The notes under the pieces: generated by a model
Told to the model about the DNA's origin: nothing
What the model saw: the letters and a program-made list of their open reading frames with translations, nothing else
Databases searched by the model: none
Assembly: GCF_050563525.1 (NCBI RefSeq)
Contig: NZ_JBNXUN010000002.1
Coordinates: forward strand, 434,001 to 498,000
Reading direction: 5' to 3'
Length of the DNA stretch: 64,000 nucleotides
DNA from: Falsiroseomonas sp050563525
GTDB taxonomy: Bacteria; Pseudomonadota; Alphaproteobacteria; Acetobacterales; Acetobacteraceae
Translations under genes and position numbers: made by a program
Shown: piece after piece, positions 10,401 through 18,756 of the stretch
Position numbering within the stretch: the stretch's first letter is position 1
How the letters are laid out: every line of letters starts with the position of its first letter

Positions 10401-10876
10401 TGCATGCCCTGCTGCAACACCTGCCCGACCGGCCGCCGGAAACGCGGGAGGCCGCAGCCCGCGCCTTCCTCGCCCGCCGTGGCCACGACCTGTCCGGGGA
10501 CGAGCAGCGGGAGACGCTGGCGGAAATCCTGGCGCTGCTGGAGGCACCGGCCTTCGCCGCCGCCTTCGGCCCGGGCAGCCTGGCGGAGGCGCCGATCGCC
10601 GGGCGCATTGGCGACCGCCTGGTCAGCGGCCAGGTGGATCGGCTGCTGGTGACGCCGGGCCGCGTGCTGGTACTGGACTACAAGACCAACCGCCCGCCAC
10701 CGGCCGAGGTTTCGGCCGTGCCGGCTCTGTACCTGCGGCAGATGGCGGCGTACCGCGCCGTGCTGTCCGGTGCCTTTCCGGGCCGGGCGGTGGACTGCGC
10801 CCTGGTCTGGACCTTCGGCGCCCGCCTCATGCCGCTTCCGGAAGATCTTCTGAACCTGCATGCGCCGCGTGCATGA
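7409..10876 (+). CDS. addA: Double-strand break repair helicase-nuclease AddA
   Basis: UvrD/RecB-type 3'-5' helicase with a C-terminal nuclease; partner of AddB. The 1155-residue protein shows the full SF1 motif set: Walker A GASAGSGKT at residues 28-36, motif Ia FTKAAAAEM, motif II DEAQD near residue 401, motif III GDVKQSIYRFQGAD, motif V VHGAKGLQAPVVIL, motif VI YVALTRAEDRLL, and the nuclease motif DYKTNR near residue 1090. Both helicase and nuclease residues look intact. The start is chosen at the ATGA overlap with addB, behind a purine-rich GGAGGAGGAG stretch. Confidence 0.95.
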   Translation: MNLILTPRQEAEFEQGRASDPMASAWVGASAGSGKTKVLTDRVLRLLLAPGTRPGSILCLTFTKAAAAEMATRLARDLGRWAVEPEPALAARLSALLGRAPDRRDLDAARGLFCRVLDHPGGMRISTIHAFCQSLLRAFPLEAGLAPQFGVIEDADAVALLAEARESVLSSPAQATALEALASLVPPDAFAKLVRALDHDRERLSEALRGTGSLAALCKAIGRHLDLPDDAPEDSLLLAGAQSVHDQAVVAARLLEASRNANDRGRGARLMAWLELPPAQRAARWGEWADCLLTQEGTPRARMATKDVGPRQAECAEILREEGERVAAVEGSRRASRLLAATRALLGLGAPVLEGYRDRKRARGLMDYDDLILSARQVLRDPGSAWVLFKLDGGLDHVLLDEAQDSNPAQWGIAAALTEEFFAGSGADRKGAAPRTIFAVGDVKQSIYRFQGADAAGFTRWKWHFAERISALEETLRDVQLQVSFRSTAPVLALVDAVFKEGAARDGVVAEGEVLRHRPDRVGQAGCVELWPMLEAAETEPPPAWEVPEAPSAATGADALLAEALAARIAHWLDNGEMLPARGRPMRAGDILVLVRKRTGGFLPRLVRALKARGVKTGGTDRIRLVEQIAVQDLLALADALLLPEDDLQLAAALKSPLVGLDDDQLLALAADRRGPLWGRLAEARGQDTPEGRAADWLAGLMSRADIASPHTLFAEILGEHRGREKLLARLGPDASDPVDEFLNAALDYGRRHPPSLQGFTAWLRRGGAEVKRDQEGAGDAVRIMTVHGAKGLQAPVVILPDTVATGRDGAEVRWHQPEDGPPLPFWAPNKDHHAPAYSALLAEEKAARAAEEHRLLYVALTRAEDRLLVCGWQRKRPKARDWPEACWYDLIAQGFGRIGCEEQEFGGFGAPADCRFATTSFARLETPQEDAPRPDGRDTPPAAAADLPDWARRPAPAEHAVDALAPSAVPGENEAPAAAPHGMSDPTGRRFRRGRLVHALLQHLPDRPPETREAAARAFLARRGHDLSGDEQRETLAEILALLEAPAFAAAFGPGSLAEAPIAGRIGDRLVSGQVDRLLVTPGRVLVLDYKTNRPPPAEVSAVPALYLRQMAAYRAVLSGAFPGRAVDCALVWTFGARLMPLPEDLLNLHAPRA

Positions 10877-10985
10877 CGGACCGGAGGACAGGGATTGCTT
10901 GACCCGGACCCGCACCGCCACGATCTTGCCTTCAACTGCGCCGGCCCTTCCACCTGCCCCCACGGCCGGCGCCCGGAGACCCGCG

Positions 10986-11315
10986 ATGAGCGAACTCACC
11001 AAGGCTGTCACCGATGACAGCTTCAAGCAGGACGTGCTGGAGGCTTCCGGCCCCGTCCTGGTCGATTTCTGGGCGGAGTGGTGCGGCCCCTGCCGGATGG
11101 TCGCGCCGATCCTCGACGAGATCGCCAAGGAATACGAAGGCAAGCTGACCATCGCCAAGGTCAACATCGACGACAACCCGATGACGCCGAACGACTACGC
11201 GGTGCGCGGCATCCCGACCATGATCCTGTTCAAGGATGGCAAGCCGGTCGACACCAAGGTGGGCGCCCTGCCGCGCAGCGCGCTGAAGGACTGGGTGGCC
11301 GGCCAGCTGGCCTGA
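10986..11315 (+). CDS. trxA: Thioredoxin
   Basis: Cytoplasmic dithiol-disulfide exchange protein that supplies electrons to ribonucleotide reductase, methionine sulfoxide reductases and others. The 109-residue protein has the WCGPC active site at residues 32-36, the cis-proline segment GIPTMILF, and the normal length. ATG 10986 is behind a GGAG; the frame extends upstream to 10860 without conserved residues. It follows addA by 109 bases, so it may have its own promoter, though addAB-trxA is a frequent alphaproteobacterial order. Confidence 0.95.
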   Translation: MSELTKAVTDDSFKQDVLEASGPVLVDFWAEWCGPCRMVAPILDEIAKEYEGKLTIAKVNIDDNPMTPNDYAVRGIPTMILFKDGKPVDTKVGALPRSALKDWVAGQLA

Positions 11316-11322
11316 TGTTGGC

Positions 11323-12336
11323 TCAAGCCGGCGCGAGGACCGTCGCGCCGGCATAGCCCTGCGGATGTGCCACCCGCCAATCCCAGGCGGTGCGCACGAT
11401 GTCGTCCAGTGCCGGGAAGCGCGGCGTCCAGCCGGTCTCGGTACGCAGCAGGGCGGAGGAGGCGACCAGCACGGCCGGGTCCCCCTGGCGCCGCGGACCC
11501 AGTTCGTGCGGCACCGGCCGGCCGCCGACGCGCTCCACAGACTGCATGACTTCCCGCACCGAATAGCCAGTGCCATTGCCGAGGTTGTAGCGCACCGATC
11601 GTGTGTCCAGCAGCGGCAGGACCCGCAGATGGGCGTCCGCCAGGTCCGTCACATGCACATAGTCCCGCACGCCGGTGCCGTCGGGCGTCGGGTAGTCCGT
11701 GCCGAACACCATCAGCGGCGGCCGCTTGCCCAGCGCGGCGTCGATCGCCAGCGGCAGCAGGTGGGTTTCGGGGTCGTGATCCTCCCCGGCACGGCCCTCG
11801 GGGTCGGCGCCGGCGGCGTTGAAGTAGCGCAGCGAGGCATAGCGCAGGCCGTGGATGCGCTCCGCCCAGGCCAGCGCCTGCTCGCACATCAGCTTGCTTT
11901 CGCCATAGGGCGAGACCGGCGCATGGCCCTGCGCCTCGTCGATCGGGATGCGCTCGGGAAATCCGAACAACGCGGCGGTGGAGGACATCACCAGCTTGCG
12001 GCAGCCGGATTTCACCGCCGCCTCGGCCACGGCGGCCAGGGTGTTCAGGTTCTCCGCCATGTAGCGCAGCGGGTCCCGCATGCTGTCGCCCACCAGGGAC
12101 AGCGCGGCGAAATGCAGCACGGCATCGAAGGGCCCGAGGGCGAAGGCCTCGGCCAGCACGGCGCGGTCGTCGCAACGGCCGGGCACGAGCGTGACACCTG
12201 GCGGCACTGCAGCGCGGTGGCCCTTTGAGAGGTCATCGAGCACGACGACCTCCTCGCCACGATCGCGCAGGGCCAGCACGGTGTGGCTGCCAACGTAGCC
12301 GGCCCCGCCGGTCACCAGGTATCGGCCCAAATCCAT
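11323..12336 (-). CDS. galE: UDP-glucose 4-epimerase GalE
   Basis: Interconverts UDP-glucose and UDP-galactose for surface polysaccharide synthesis. The 337-residue short-chain dehydrogenase has the NAD-binding GGAGYVGS at residues 10-17, Ser-Thr near 119-120, and the catalytic YGESK pair Tyr144/Lys148. Length and motifs are typical. It converges on trxA with only seven bases between stop codons, so transcription of the two probably ends inside or past the neighbour. Nucleotide-sugar use fits the polysaccharide genes near 45-51 kb, but there is no direct link. Confidence 0.93.
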   Translation of the reverse strand: MDLGRYLVTGGAGYVGSHTVLALRDRGEEVVVLDDLSKGHRAAVPPGVTLVPGRCDDRAVLAEAFALGPFDAVLHFAALSLVGDSMRDPLRYMAENLNTLAAVAEAAVKSGCRKLVMSSTAALFGFPERIPIDEAQGHAPVSPYGESKLMCEQALAWAERIHGLRYASLRYFNAAGADPEGRAGEDHDPETHLLPLAIDAALGKRPPLMVFGTDYPTPDGTGVRDYVHVTDLADAHLRVLPLLDTRSVRYNLGNGTGYSVREVMQSVERVGGRPVPHELGPRRQGDPAVLVASSALLRTETGWTPRFPALDDIVRTAWDWRVAHPQGYAGATVLAPA

Positions 12337-12497
12337 CCTCCTGCCCCGGGGGCGTCCGGCCGGCGTGCAACCGCGCCACCGTCAGTGAAGCCGAACAACT
12401 CGTCCAAAATATGGTGATGTCCCGGCGCGGACATCCGGCCGCTCAACGCCATGGCGCAGGTGCGGTTGCCGTCTACCGGTTGCCGGCTGCCGGGGCT

Positions 12498-12521
12498 GCG
12501 GTCAGGCCGGCGGTCAGGCCG
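12498..12521. repeat. 12-base perfect tandem duplication across the yggS stop codon
   Basis: The unit GCGGTCAGGCCG occurs twice in direct succession (12498-12509 and 12510-12521). The second copy contains the yggS stop codon (complement of TCA at 12514-12516), and the first copy carries a duplicate of it just beyond. It is probably a replication slippage product in GC-rich DNA. Confidence 0.75.
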
Positions 12522-13200
12522 GCGCGGGCCGGCCGCCGAAGATGGCGGTGCCGACGCGGACATGCGTGGCGCCTTCCGCGATCGCCGCTTCGAAGTCGTT
12601 GCTCATGCCCATGGACAGGATGCCGAGGCCGTGTCGGCCGGCGAGGTCCGCCAGACGGGCGAAATGCGGCCGCGGATCGTCCTCGACCGGGGGAATGCAC
12701 ATCAGCCCGGCAACGGGCAGGCCGAGATCCTCGCGGCAGAGGCGGATGAAGGCGTCGGCCTCCGCTGTCGGGACGCCGGCCTTCTGAGGCTCGTCGCCGA
12801 TATTGACCTGGACCAGCAGGCGGGGCTGGCGGCCCTCGCGCGCCATGGCGTCACGGAGCGCGGTGGCCAGCTTCGGGCGGTCCAGGCTCTCGATCACGTC
12901 GGCGACCCGCACGGCGTCGCGCGCCTTGTTGGTCTGCAACGCGCCAATCAGATGCAGGCGGAGGTCCGGATGGTCTACGCGCAGGCTGGTGAATTTCTGC
13001 TCGGCCTCCTGCACCCGGTTCTCGCCGAAGGTGGCGTGGCCGCAGGCCAGTGCGGCGCGGACGGCCTCCGCCGGGTGGGTCTTGGAGACGGCGACGAGGG
13101 TGACCGATCCGGGAGGGCGGTTGGCGCGCAGGCAGGCCTCGGCGATCCTGTCGCGGATGCGGCCGAGTTGGCTGGCGATATGGGGAAAATCCTGGGGCAT
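12514..13200 (-). CDS. YggS-family pyridoxal phosphate homeostasis protein
   Basis: PLP-binding protein of the YggS/PROSC family, involved in vitamin B6 homeostasis and amino acid balance; it has no known catalytic turnover. The 228-residue protein has the PLP lysine in VAVSKTHP (Lys40), the GENRVQEA motif near residue 65, HLIGALQTNK, and the C-terminal SMGMSNDFEAAI and RVGTAIFG phosphate-binding segments. The ATG at 13200 matches the family N-terminus; the frame is open further upstream without homology. It is transcribed away from the ThiE-like gene and toward galE (177-base gap). Confidence 0.93.
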   Translation of the reverse strand: MPQDFPHIASQLGRIRDRIAEACLRANRPPGSVTLVAVSKTHPAEAVRAALACGHATFGENRVQEAEQKFTSLRVDHPDLRLHLIGALQTNKARDAVRVADVIESLDRPKLATALRDAMAREGRQPRLLVQVNIGDEPQKAGVPTAEADAFIRLCREDLGLPVAGLMCIPPVEDDPRPHFARLADLAGRHGLGILSMGMSNDFEAAIAEGATHVRVGTAIFGGRPAPA

Positions 13201-13264
13201 GGCGCGGACGCTAGAGGCATGGTCCCGCCGGCTCAAGCCGGCGACGCCTTCGCATCGGAGGCAG

Positions 13265-13834
13265 GTGGGGCGGGGGGCGCGGCTGTGGCTGGTCTCGGAC
13301 CCGGTGCGGCTGCCGGACCCCTGCGCCGCGGCGGCCCGGCTGCCGCGCGGCTCCGGCGTGCTGGCCCGCGGTGCGGCGCCGACGGTGCTGGCGCGGCTGG
13401 CGGCCCTGGCGCGGCGGCGCGGGCTGCTTTTGCTGGTCGGTGGCGATGCGCGCGCGGCGTTGCGCTGGCGCTGCGGGTTGCACCTGCCGGATCGGGCCGT
13501 GGGGACGCAGGCGTTCGCCTGGCTGGCAGCGCGGCGGGGCGGGGCGCCCTGGGCGGTGCTGTCGCTGGCGGTGCATGGGCGGGCGGCGCTGGCGCGGGCG
13601 CGGCGGTTGCAGGCGGATCTCGGCTTCGTCTCGCCGGCCTTCGCGACGGCGAGCCACCCGGGCGCGCCGGCCCTGGGCCCGCTGCGCTGGTCGGCCCTGG
13701 CGCGGCGCCTGGGCCGGCCGGCCGTGGCCCTTGGCGGCGTCACGGCCGCCACCGCGGGGCGCCTGCCGTGGCGCGGCGCCGGGCGGGCGGCGGGCTTCGC
13801 CGCCATCGGGGGGCTGGCAGCGCGCCGCGCCTGA
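13265..13834 (+). CDS. Thiamine-phosphate-synthase-like (ThiE/TenI fold) protein, atypical
   Basis: A 189-residue protein aligning by eye with the ThiE/TenI barrel: LWLVSDP at the N-terminus, GLHLPD where ThiE has GVHLGQ, LSLAVHG (ThiE GVSxH), LGFVSPAFAT (YVGFGPVFxT) and AVALGGVTA (AIGGI). Several ThiE active-site elements differ: GVLARG stands where QLRxK is expected and GGDARAA where NDRxDVA is expected. It may therefore not make thiamine phosphate. The start is uncertain: GTG 13265 has GGAGG only 3 bases away, and ATG 13199 in the same frame overlaps the divergent yggS start and adds 22 residues without homology. Confidence 0.65.
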   Translation: MGRGARLWLVSDPVRLPDPCAAAARLPRGSGVLARGAAPTVLARLAALARRRGLLLLVGGDARAALRWRCGLHLPDRAVGTQAFAWLAARRGGAPWAVLSLAVHGRAALARARRLQADLGFVSPAFATASHPGAPALGPLRWSALARRLGRPAVALGGVTAATAGRLPWRGAGRAAGFAAIGGLAARRA

Positions 13835-13959
13835 ACGGGTGGTTGGGGAGTGGGACGTTCTTCATGGGTCCGCCTCAGGTGCCGAGACCCTTCCCACACG
13901 GCGCTGTGTCCTGTGCGCAACACTGTCTCAACGAAGTCGCGGCGCCCTGCTTTGGCCGG

Positions 13960-13989
13960 TTGCCCGGAGCGTAACCACCGGACCATTAT
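13960..13989 (+). promoter_or_regulatory. Candidate promoter of the porin gene
   Basis: TTGCCC at 13960-13965 and CATTAT at 13984-13989 are 18 bases apart, each matching the sigma-70 consensus at four of six positions. They would leave a 5' leader of about 105 bases that contains a short hairpin (CCTGCC/GGCAGG, 14035-14052). Placement is by eye only. Confidence 0.3.
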
Positions 13990-14102
13990 CCCCCCGGGCT
14001 CGACTGCTGCCAGGGGGGAACCTGGTAGCGGCGTCCTGCCGAGGGGGGCAGGCGGGTCGTCGCATGCCGGGGGCCACCCGGTGCAGGAGGAGGTTTTTGA
14101 AT

Positions 14103-15311
14103 ATGCGCAAGATTCTGCTGGGCACCACTGCGGTGGTCGGCGCCGCGCTGCTGGGCATCACCGGCGCCCAGGCGCAGACGGCTCCGACGGTTCGCGTGGG
14201 CGGCTACTTCGAGTTCACCGGCGGCTACATCAACGACGACAACGACAGCGGCGCTGTCACGCTGACCGCCCCGGGCCGCCCGAACGAGACCGTCAGCCGC
14301 TCCAAGCTCGATTTCCGCACCGACCTGGAAATCAGCGTGATCGTGCGCGGCAAGGCCGCCAACGGCCTGTCCTACGGCGCCGAGATCGAGTTCCAGATCG
14401 ACGCCAACAACACCTCCGCCACCGCCGTCGACACCGACGAGGCCTGGGGCTTCATCTCCACCCCGACCCTCGGCACCCTGCAGTTCGGTGACCAGGACAG
14501 CGCCGCCGACCAGCTGAAGGTCGCCGCGCCGGGCATCACCAACCTCGGCGAGTCGGGTGGCTGGGACGAGTTCATCGCGCCGGGCGCCGATGGCACGCGC
14601 TACATCCTGTCGACGATCAACGACGGCAGCGACGCCACCAAGATCATCTACATGTCGCCGCAGTTCTTCGGCTTCGACTTCGGCGTCAGCTTCGCGCCGA
14701 ACGGCAACGAGGGCGAGAACTTCCTGGCCGGCGGCAGCAGCACCGTGCTGCAGCGCGACCCGAACCAGGGCTCCATCCGCAACGAGCTGTCCGGCGCCAT
14801 CCGCTACCGCGGCAGCTTCGGCAACGTCGGCGTGGCCGCGGCCTTCTCCGCCATGCGCGGCGATGCTCCGGACGCTCACAGCGCCGCTGTGCAGATCCAG
14901 GATCCGAACGCCTACCAGGCCGGCCTGAACCTGTCCGCCTTCGGCGTCACTGTCGGTGGCCACTACATGTGGGGCAAGTACGCGGGCGCTTCCTTCGGCC
15001 GCGCCGGCATTCGCGAAGGCCTGGGCAACTCGTCCAACTGGACGCTCGGCGCCACCTACCGCGCCGGTGCGATCTCGGTCGGCGCCTTCTACTCGCTCGG
15101 CCAGCGTGACAACGGTGCCCTCGCCGATCGCGAGCAGCGCGCCATCGGCGTCGGTGCGGTCTACACCATCGCTCCGGGCCTCGAGGCGTTCGCGAACTAC
15201 ACGAACATCTCGGACGAGAACATCGCCAACAACGCCGCGAACCCGACGTCGATCGTGACCCGCAACCGCGACATCGACGTGTTCATCCTGGGCACGCGCC
15301 TGGCCTTCTGA
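14103..15311 (+). CDS. Outer membrane porin (alphaproteobacterial general porin type)
   Basis: A 402-residue beta-barrel porin. A signal peptide of 24 residues ends in AQA (GITGAQA), followed by alternating polar/aromatic strands starting RVGGYFEFTGGY and ending in the C-terminal phenylalanine (LGTRLAF) needed for BAM recognition. Internal features such as DEAWGFISTPTLGTLQFGDQDS are typical of alphaproteobacterial porins, where they form the constriction region. A very strong ribosome binding site (GGAGGAGG, 14086-14093), a lowered share of rare codons and a dedicated terminator suggest high expression. It is monocistronic. Confidence 0.93.
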   Translation: MRKILLGTTAVVGAALLGITGAQAQTAPTVRVGGYFEFTGGYINDDNDSGAVTLTAPGRPNETVSRSKLDFRTDLEISVIVRGKAANGLSYGAEIEFQIDANNTSATAVDTDEAWGFISTPTLGTLQFGDQDSAADQLKVAAPGITNLGESGGWDEFIAPGADGTRYILSTINDGSDATKIIYMSPQFFGFDFGVSFAPNGNEGENFLAGGSSTVLQRDPNQGSIRNELSGAIRYRGSFGNVGVAAAFSAMRGDAPDAHSAAVQIQDPNAYQAGLNLSAFGVTVGGHYMWGKYAGASFGRAGIREGLGNSSNWTLGATYRAGAISVGAFYSLGQRDNGALADREQRAIGVGAVYTIAPGLEAFANYTNISDENIANNAANPTSIVTRNRDIDVFILGTRLAF

Positions 15312-15337
15312 TCCCTCAAGGATCGGCAGCCTGAAGG

Positions 15338-15366
15338 GGGCGGCGGGGAAACCCGCCGCCCTTTTT
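15338..15366 (+). terminator. Rho-independent terminator of the porin gene
   Basis: Perfect 10-bp stem GGGCGGCGGG (15338-15347) with CCCGCCGCCC (15352-15361), closed by a GAAA tetraloop and followed directly by five T residues. It lies 26 bases after the porin stop codon. Confidence 0.93.
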
Positions 15367-15467
15367 CGTGGAGTGACTTCTGCCGTTACAGGCCCGCACT
15401 TTGCGCGGCGGCGCCATGGCGCTAAACATCGCGTCAGGAAGGGCCCCGCCGGGCCGGGATGGGAAGC

Positions 15468-16013
15468 ATGCGCCTGACGCAATGGATGATGGTGGCCCTG
15501 ACGGGCACCGTGCTGGCCGGCTGCGGCTCGCTGGGCGACAATTTGCGGACGCCGGGGCTGGATGAATACAGCTCCGATCGCCGGCGCGACCAGGTGCGCG
15601 GGCGGATTGGCGGCACAGATGGCATCCTGATCTTCGGCACGGACCGAAGCCAGCAGCGCCCCGGCGCCGGCCAGGATGGCGGCGGCATCGGCGTCAACGC
15701 CTATCTCTGGCGCGCGTCGCTCGATACCCTGTCCTTCATGCCGCTGTCCTCCGCCGATCCCTTCGGCGGCGTGCTGATCACGGACTGGTATTCGCCGCCC
15801 GGCAGCCAGGGAGAGCGTTTCCGCGCCACCGCCTATGTGCTCGGCCGCCAGCTGCGCTCCGACGGGGTGCGCATCGCGCTGTTCCGGCAGGAGTTGCGCG
15901 GCAATGCCTGGGTCGACGTGCCGGTCGCCGCCAGCACGGCGGCGGAACTCGAGGACCAGGTGCTGAACCGGGCGCGGGAGCTGCGGGCGCAGTCGGTCGC
16001 CGCCTCCGGCTGA
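15468..16013 (+). CDS. DUF3576 domain lipoprotein
   Basis: A 181-residue predicted lipoprotein with a signal peptide and lipobox LAGC (Cys19). The mature part contains GVNAYLWRASLDTLSFMPLSSADPFGG, split here only by reading, which is the hallmark of the alphaproteobacterial DUF3576 family. Function unknown; it is conserved immediately upstream of leuS and lptE, as here, and probably acts in the envelope. ATG 15468 gives the cleaner signal peptide; an in-frame ATG at 15459 adds three residues. Confidence 0.87.
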   Translation: MRLTQWMMVALTGTVLAGCGSLGDNLRTPGLDEYSSDRRRDQVRGRIGGTDGILIFGTDRSQQRPGAGQDGGGIGVNAYLWRASLDTLSFMPLSSADPFGGVLITDWYSPPGSQGERFRATAYVLGRQLRSDGVRIALFRQELRGNAWVDVPVAASTAAELEDQVLNRARELRAQSVAASG

Positions 16014-16065
16014 GGCGCCGCCTGCGGCTCAGGCACCGCCCTTCCCAGGGGGGCCGGGGAGGATT

Positions 16066-18756
16066 ATGCCTGTGGCTCAACCCCAGGCCATGCACCGCAG
16101 CACGATGAACGAGATTTCCCCGGCCCACCCCGCTGGCCAGGACCCGGCCCAGAGCCAGCCGGCGCGGCACGATTTCGCTGCCGCCGAGCCGCGCTGGCAG
16201 GCCGAATGGGACCGCCGCGGCTGCTTCAGCGTGCCGGACGTGCCGCCGCCGGGGGCGCGGAAATACTACGTGCTGGAGATGTTTCCCTACCCCTCCGGCA
16301 AGATCCACATGGGGCACGTCCGCAACTACACGCTGGGCGACGTGGTGGCGCGCTACAAGCGCGCGCGCGGGCACTTGGTGCTGCACCCGATGGGCTGGGA
16401 CGCCTTCGGCCTGCCGGCGGAAAATGCGGCGCGGGAGCGCGGCGTGCACCCGGGCCAGTGGACCTACGACAACATCGCCAACATGCGCACCGAGCTGAAG
16501 CGCATGGGCCTGTCGCTGGACTGGTCGCGGGAATTCGCCACCTGCGACGTGGGCTACTACGGCCAGCAGCAGAAGCTGTTCCTGGACTTCTGGAAGGCCG
16601 GCCTGGTCGAGCGCAAGGAAAGCTGGGTGAACTGGGACCCGGTGGACGGGACCGTACTGGCGAACGAGCAGGTGATCGACGGCCGCGGCTGGCGCTCCGG
16701 CGCGCTGGTCGAGAAGAAGAAGCTGTCCCAGTGGTTCCTCGCCATCACCAAATACGCGCCGGACCTGCTGGAGGCGCTGGGTGGGCTGGATCGCTGGCCT
16801 GAGCGCGTCAAGCTGATGCAGTCCAACTGGATCGGCCGCAGCGAGGGCGCGCGGGTGCGTTTCCGGATGGCGCAGCCGGTGGCCGACATCGTGGAGGCGG
16901 AGGTGTTCACCACACGCCCGGACACGCTGTTCGGCATGAGCTTCCTGGCCGTTGCCGCGGAACACCCGCTGGCCGCCGCCGCGGCCGCCGCCAATCCGGA
17001 CGCGGCTGAGTTCGTTGCCGAATGCCGGCGCATGGGCACCAGCGAAGCGGCGATCGAACAGGCGGAAAAGCGCGGTTTCGACACCGGTTATCGCGTGGTG
17101 CATCCCTTCACCGGCGAGACCTTCCCGGTGTGGATCGCCAACTTCGTGCTGATGGAATACGGCACCGGCGCGATCTTCGGCTGCCCCGGCCACGACGAGC
17201 GTGATTTCGAGTTCGCCCGCAAATACGGCCTGTCCATCAAGCCGGTGGTTCTGCCGCCTGGCGCAGATCCGGCCAGCTTCACGCTGGGCGATGCCGCCTA
17301 TACCGGTGACGGCACCATCTTCAACTCGGACTTCCTGGACGGCCTGACAGTGCCGGCGGCCAAGCGCGCGGTGATCGCGCGGCTGGAGGAAGCCGGCCAG
17401 GGCACGGGTGTGGTGAACTGGCGCCTGCGCGACTGGGGCGTGTCCCGCCAGCGCTACTGGGGCTGCCCGATCCCCGTCATCCACTGCGACGATTGCGGCG
17501 CGCTGCCGGTGCCGGCGGACCAGCTTCCGGTGGAACTGCCGCAGGATGTGGACTTTTCCCGCCCCGGCAATCCGCTGGATCACCACCCGACCTGGAAGCA
17601 CGTCGCCTGCCCGAACTGCGGCAAGCCGGCGCGGCGCGAGACCGATACCTGCGACACCTTCGTCGACAGCTCCTGGTACTTCGCCCGGTTCTGCTCGCCG
17701 CAGGCGGCCGAGCCGGTCATGCAGGACGCGGTGAATGCCTGGCTGCCGGTCGACCAGTATATCGGCGGCATCGAACATGCGATCCTGCACCTGCTCTACA
17801 GCCGCTTCTTCACCCGGGCCATGAAGGCGACAGGGCATCTGGAGGTCTCGGAGCCCTTCGCCGGGCTTTTCACCCAGGGCATGGTTCAGCACGAAAGCTA
17901 CAAGAGCCCGGATGGCCGCTGGCTGTACCCGGAGGAGGTGGAGTTCTCGCTCGCCGCCGATGGCACGCGCAGCGCCACGCTGAAGGGCGGCAACGCCCCG
18001 GTGACCATCGGCCGCGTCGAGGCGATGTCCAAGTCGAAGCGCAACACGGTCGATCCCGGCGCCATTATCGGTCGCTATGGGGCGGATACGGCGCGCTGGT
18101 TCATCCTGTCCGACAACCCGCCGGAGCGGGACATGGAGTGGACGGAATCCGGCGTCGCCGGCGCCTTCCGCTTCACACAGCGGGTCTTCCGGCTGGCCGC
18201 GAACGCCCTGCCGATGCTGCCCCCGGCCGGAACGCCCCAGGGCCCGGCGATGGGTGCCGCGAAGAAGCTGCGGCAGGTCACGCATCGCAGCATCGTCGCG
18301 GTGACGGAAGCGCTGGACAGCTTCGCGTTCAACGTCGCCGTCGCGCGTATCCACGAATTCGCCAATGCGATCGGGGAGGCCGAGGCGGCTTCCGGCGCCG
18401 AGGGCATGGGCGCGGCACGGCGGGAGGCGCTGGAGATGCTGGCGCGGCTGTCCGCGCCGATGATGCCGCATCTGGCGGAGGAGCTTTATGCGCTGCTCAA
18501 TCCAGATGCCTCGACGCTGGTTGCGGAGCTGCCCTGGCCGGAGTCAGAGCCGGAGCTGGTGCGGGCGGAGACGATGACGCTGGCGGTGCAGGTGCTCGGC
18601 AAGCTGCGCGCGACCATCGAGGTTCCGGTGCAGGCGGCGGAGGCCGACATCTTCGCCCTGGCCGAGGGCGATGAGAACGTGCAGCGTGCGCTGGGCGGCA
18701 AGCCGGTGAAGAAACGGATTCATGTTCCGGGGCGGGTGGTCAATTTCGTCGTCTGA
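16066..18756 (+). CDS. leuS: Leucine--tRNA ligase
   Basis: Charges tRNA-Leu. The 896-residue class I synthetase has the HIGH-type motif HMGH near residue 82, preceded by FPYPSGKI, a CP1 editing domain with TTRPDTLFG and the DxR-type HDERDFEFA segment, a CxxC pair typical of the zinc region (HVACPNCGKP), and the KMSKS-type signature MSKSKRN near residue 654. Length is normal. ATG 16066 is behind GGGGAGG at a short spacing; in-frame ATGs at 16090 and 16105 are possible. It is followed by lptE and holA, the usual alphaproteobacterial order. Confidence 0.96.
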   Translation: MPVAQPQAMHRSTMNEISPAHPAGQDPAQSQPARHDFAAAEPRWQAEWDRRGCFSVPDVPPPGARKYYVLEMFPYPSGKIHMGHVRNYTLGDVVARYKRARGHLVLHPMGWDAFGLPAENAARERGVHPGQWTYDNIANMRTELKRMGLSLDWSREFATCDVGYYGQQQKLFLDFWKAGLVERKESWVNWDPVDGTVLANEQVIDGRGWRSGALVEKKKLSQWFLAITKYAPDLLEALGGLDRWPERVKLMQSNWIGRSEGARVRFRMAQPVADIVEAEVFTTRPDTLFGMSFLAVAAEHPLAAAAAAANPDAAEFVAECRRMGTSEAAIEQAEKRGFDTGYRVVHPFTGETFPVWIANFVLMEYGTGAIFGCPGHDERDFEFARKYGLSIKPVVLPPGADPASFTLGDAAYTGDGTIFNSDFLDGLTVPAAKRAVIARLEEAGQGTGVVNWRLRDWGVSRQRYWGCPIPVIHCDDCGALPVPADQLPVELPQDVDFSRPGNPLDHHPTWKHVACPNCGKPARRETDTCDTFVDSSWYFARFCSPQAAEPVMQDAVNAWLPVDQYIGGIEHAILHLLYSRFFTRAMKATGHLEVSEPFAGLFTQGMVQHESYKSPDGRWLYPEEVEFSLAADGTRSATLKGGNAPVTIGRVEAMSKSKRNTVDPGAIIGRYGADTARWFILSDNPPERDMEWTESGVAGAFRFTQRVFRLAANALPMLPPAGTPQGPAMGAAKKLRQVTHRSIVAVTEALDSFAFNVAVARIHEFANAIGEAEAASGAEGMGAARREALEMLARLSAPMMPHLAEELYALLNPDASTLVAELPWPESEPELVRAETMTLAVQVLGKLRATIEVPVQAAEADIFALAEGDENVQRALGGKPVKKRIHVPGRVVNFVV

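Noticed and set aside
12337..12513. Possible small gene or RNA between galE and yggS
   Set aside because: No tRNA cloverleaf, ribosome binding site or conserved frame could be seen; only the tandem duplication at its right edge stands out.
15778..18471. Open minus-strand frame of nearly 900 codons opposite leuS
   Set aside because: leuS is complete with all motifs; the antisense frame has the repetitive RH/DR composition of a GC-rich shadow.
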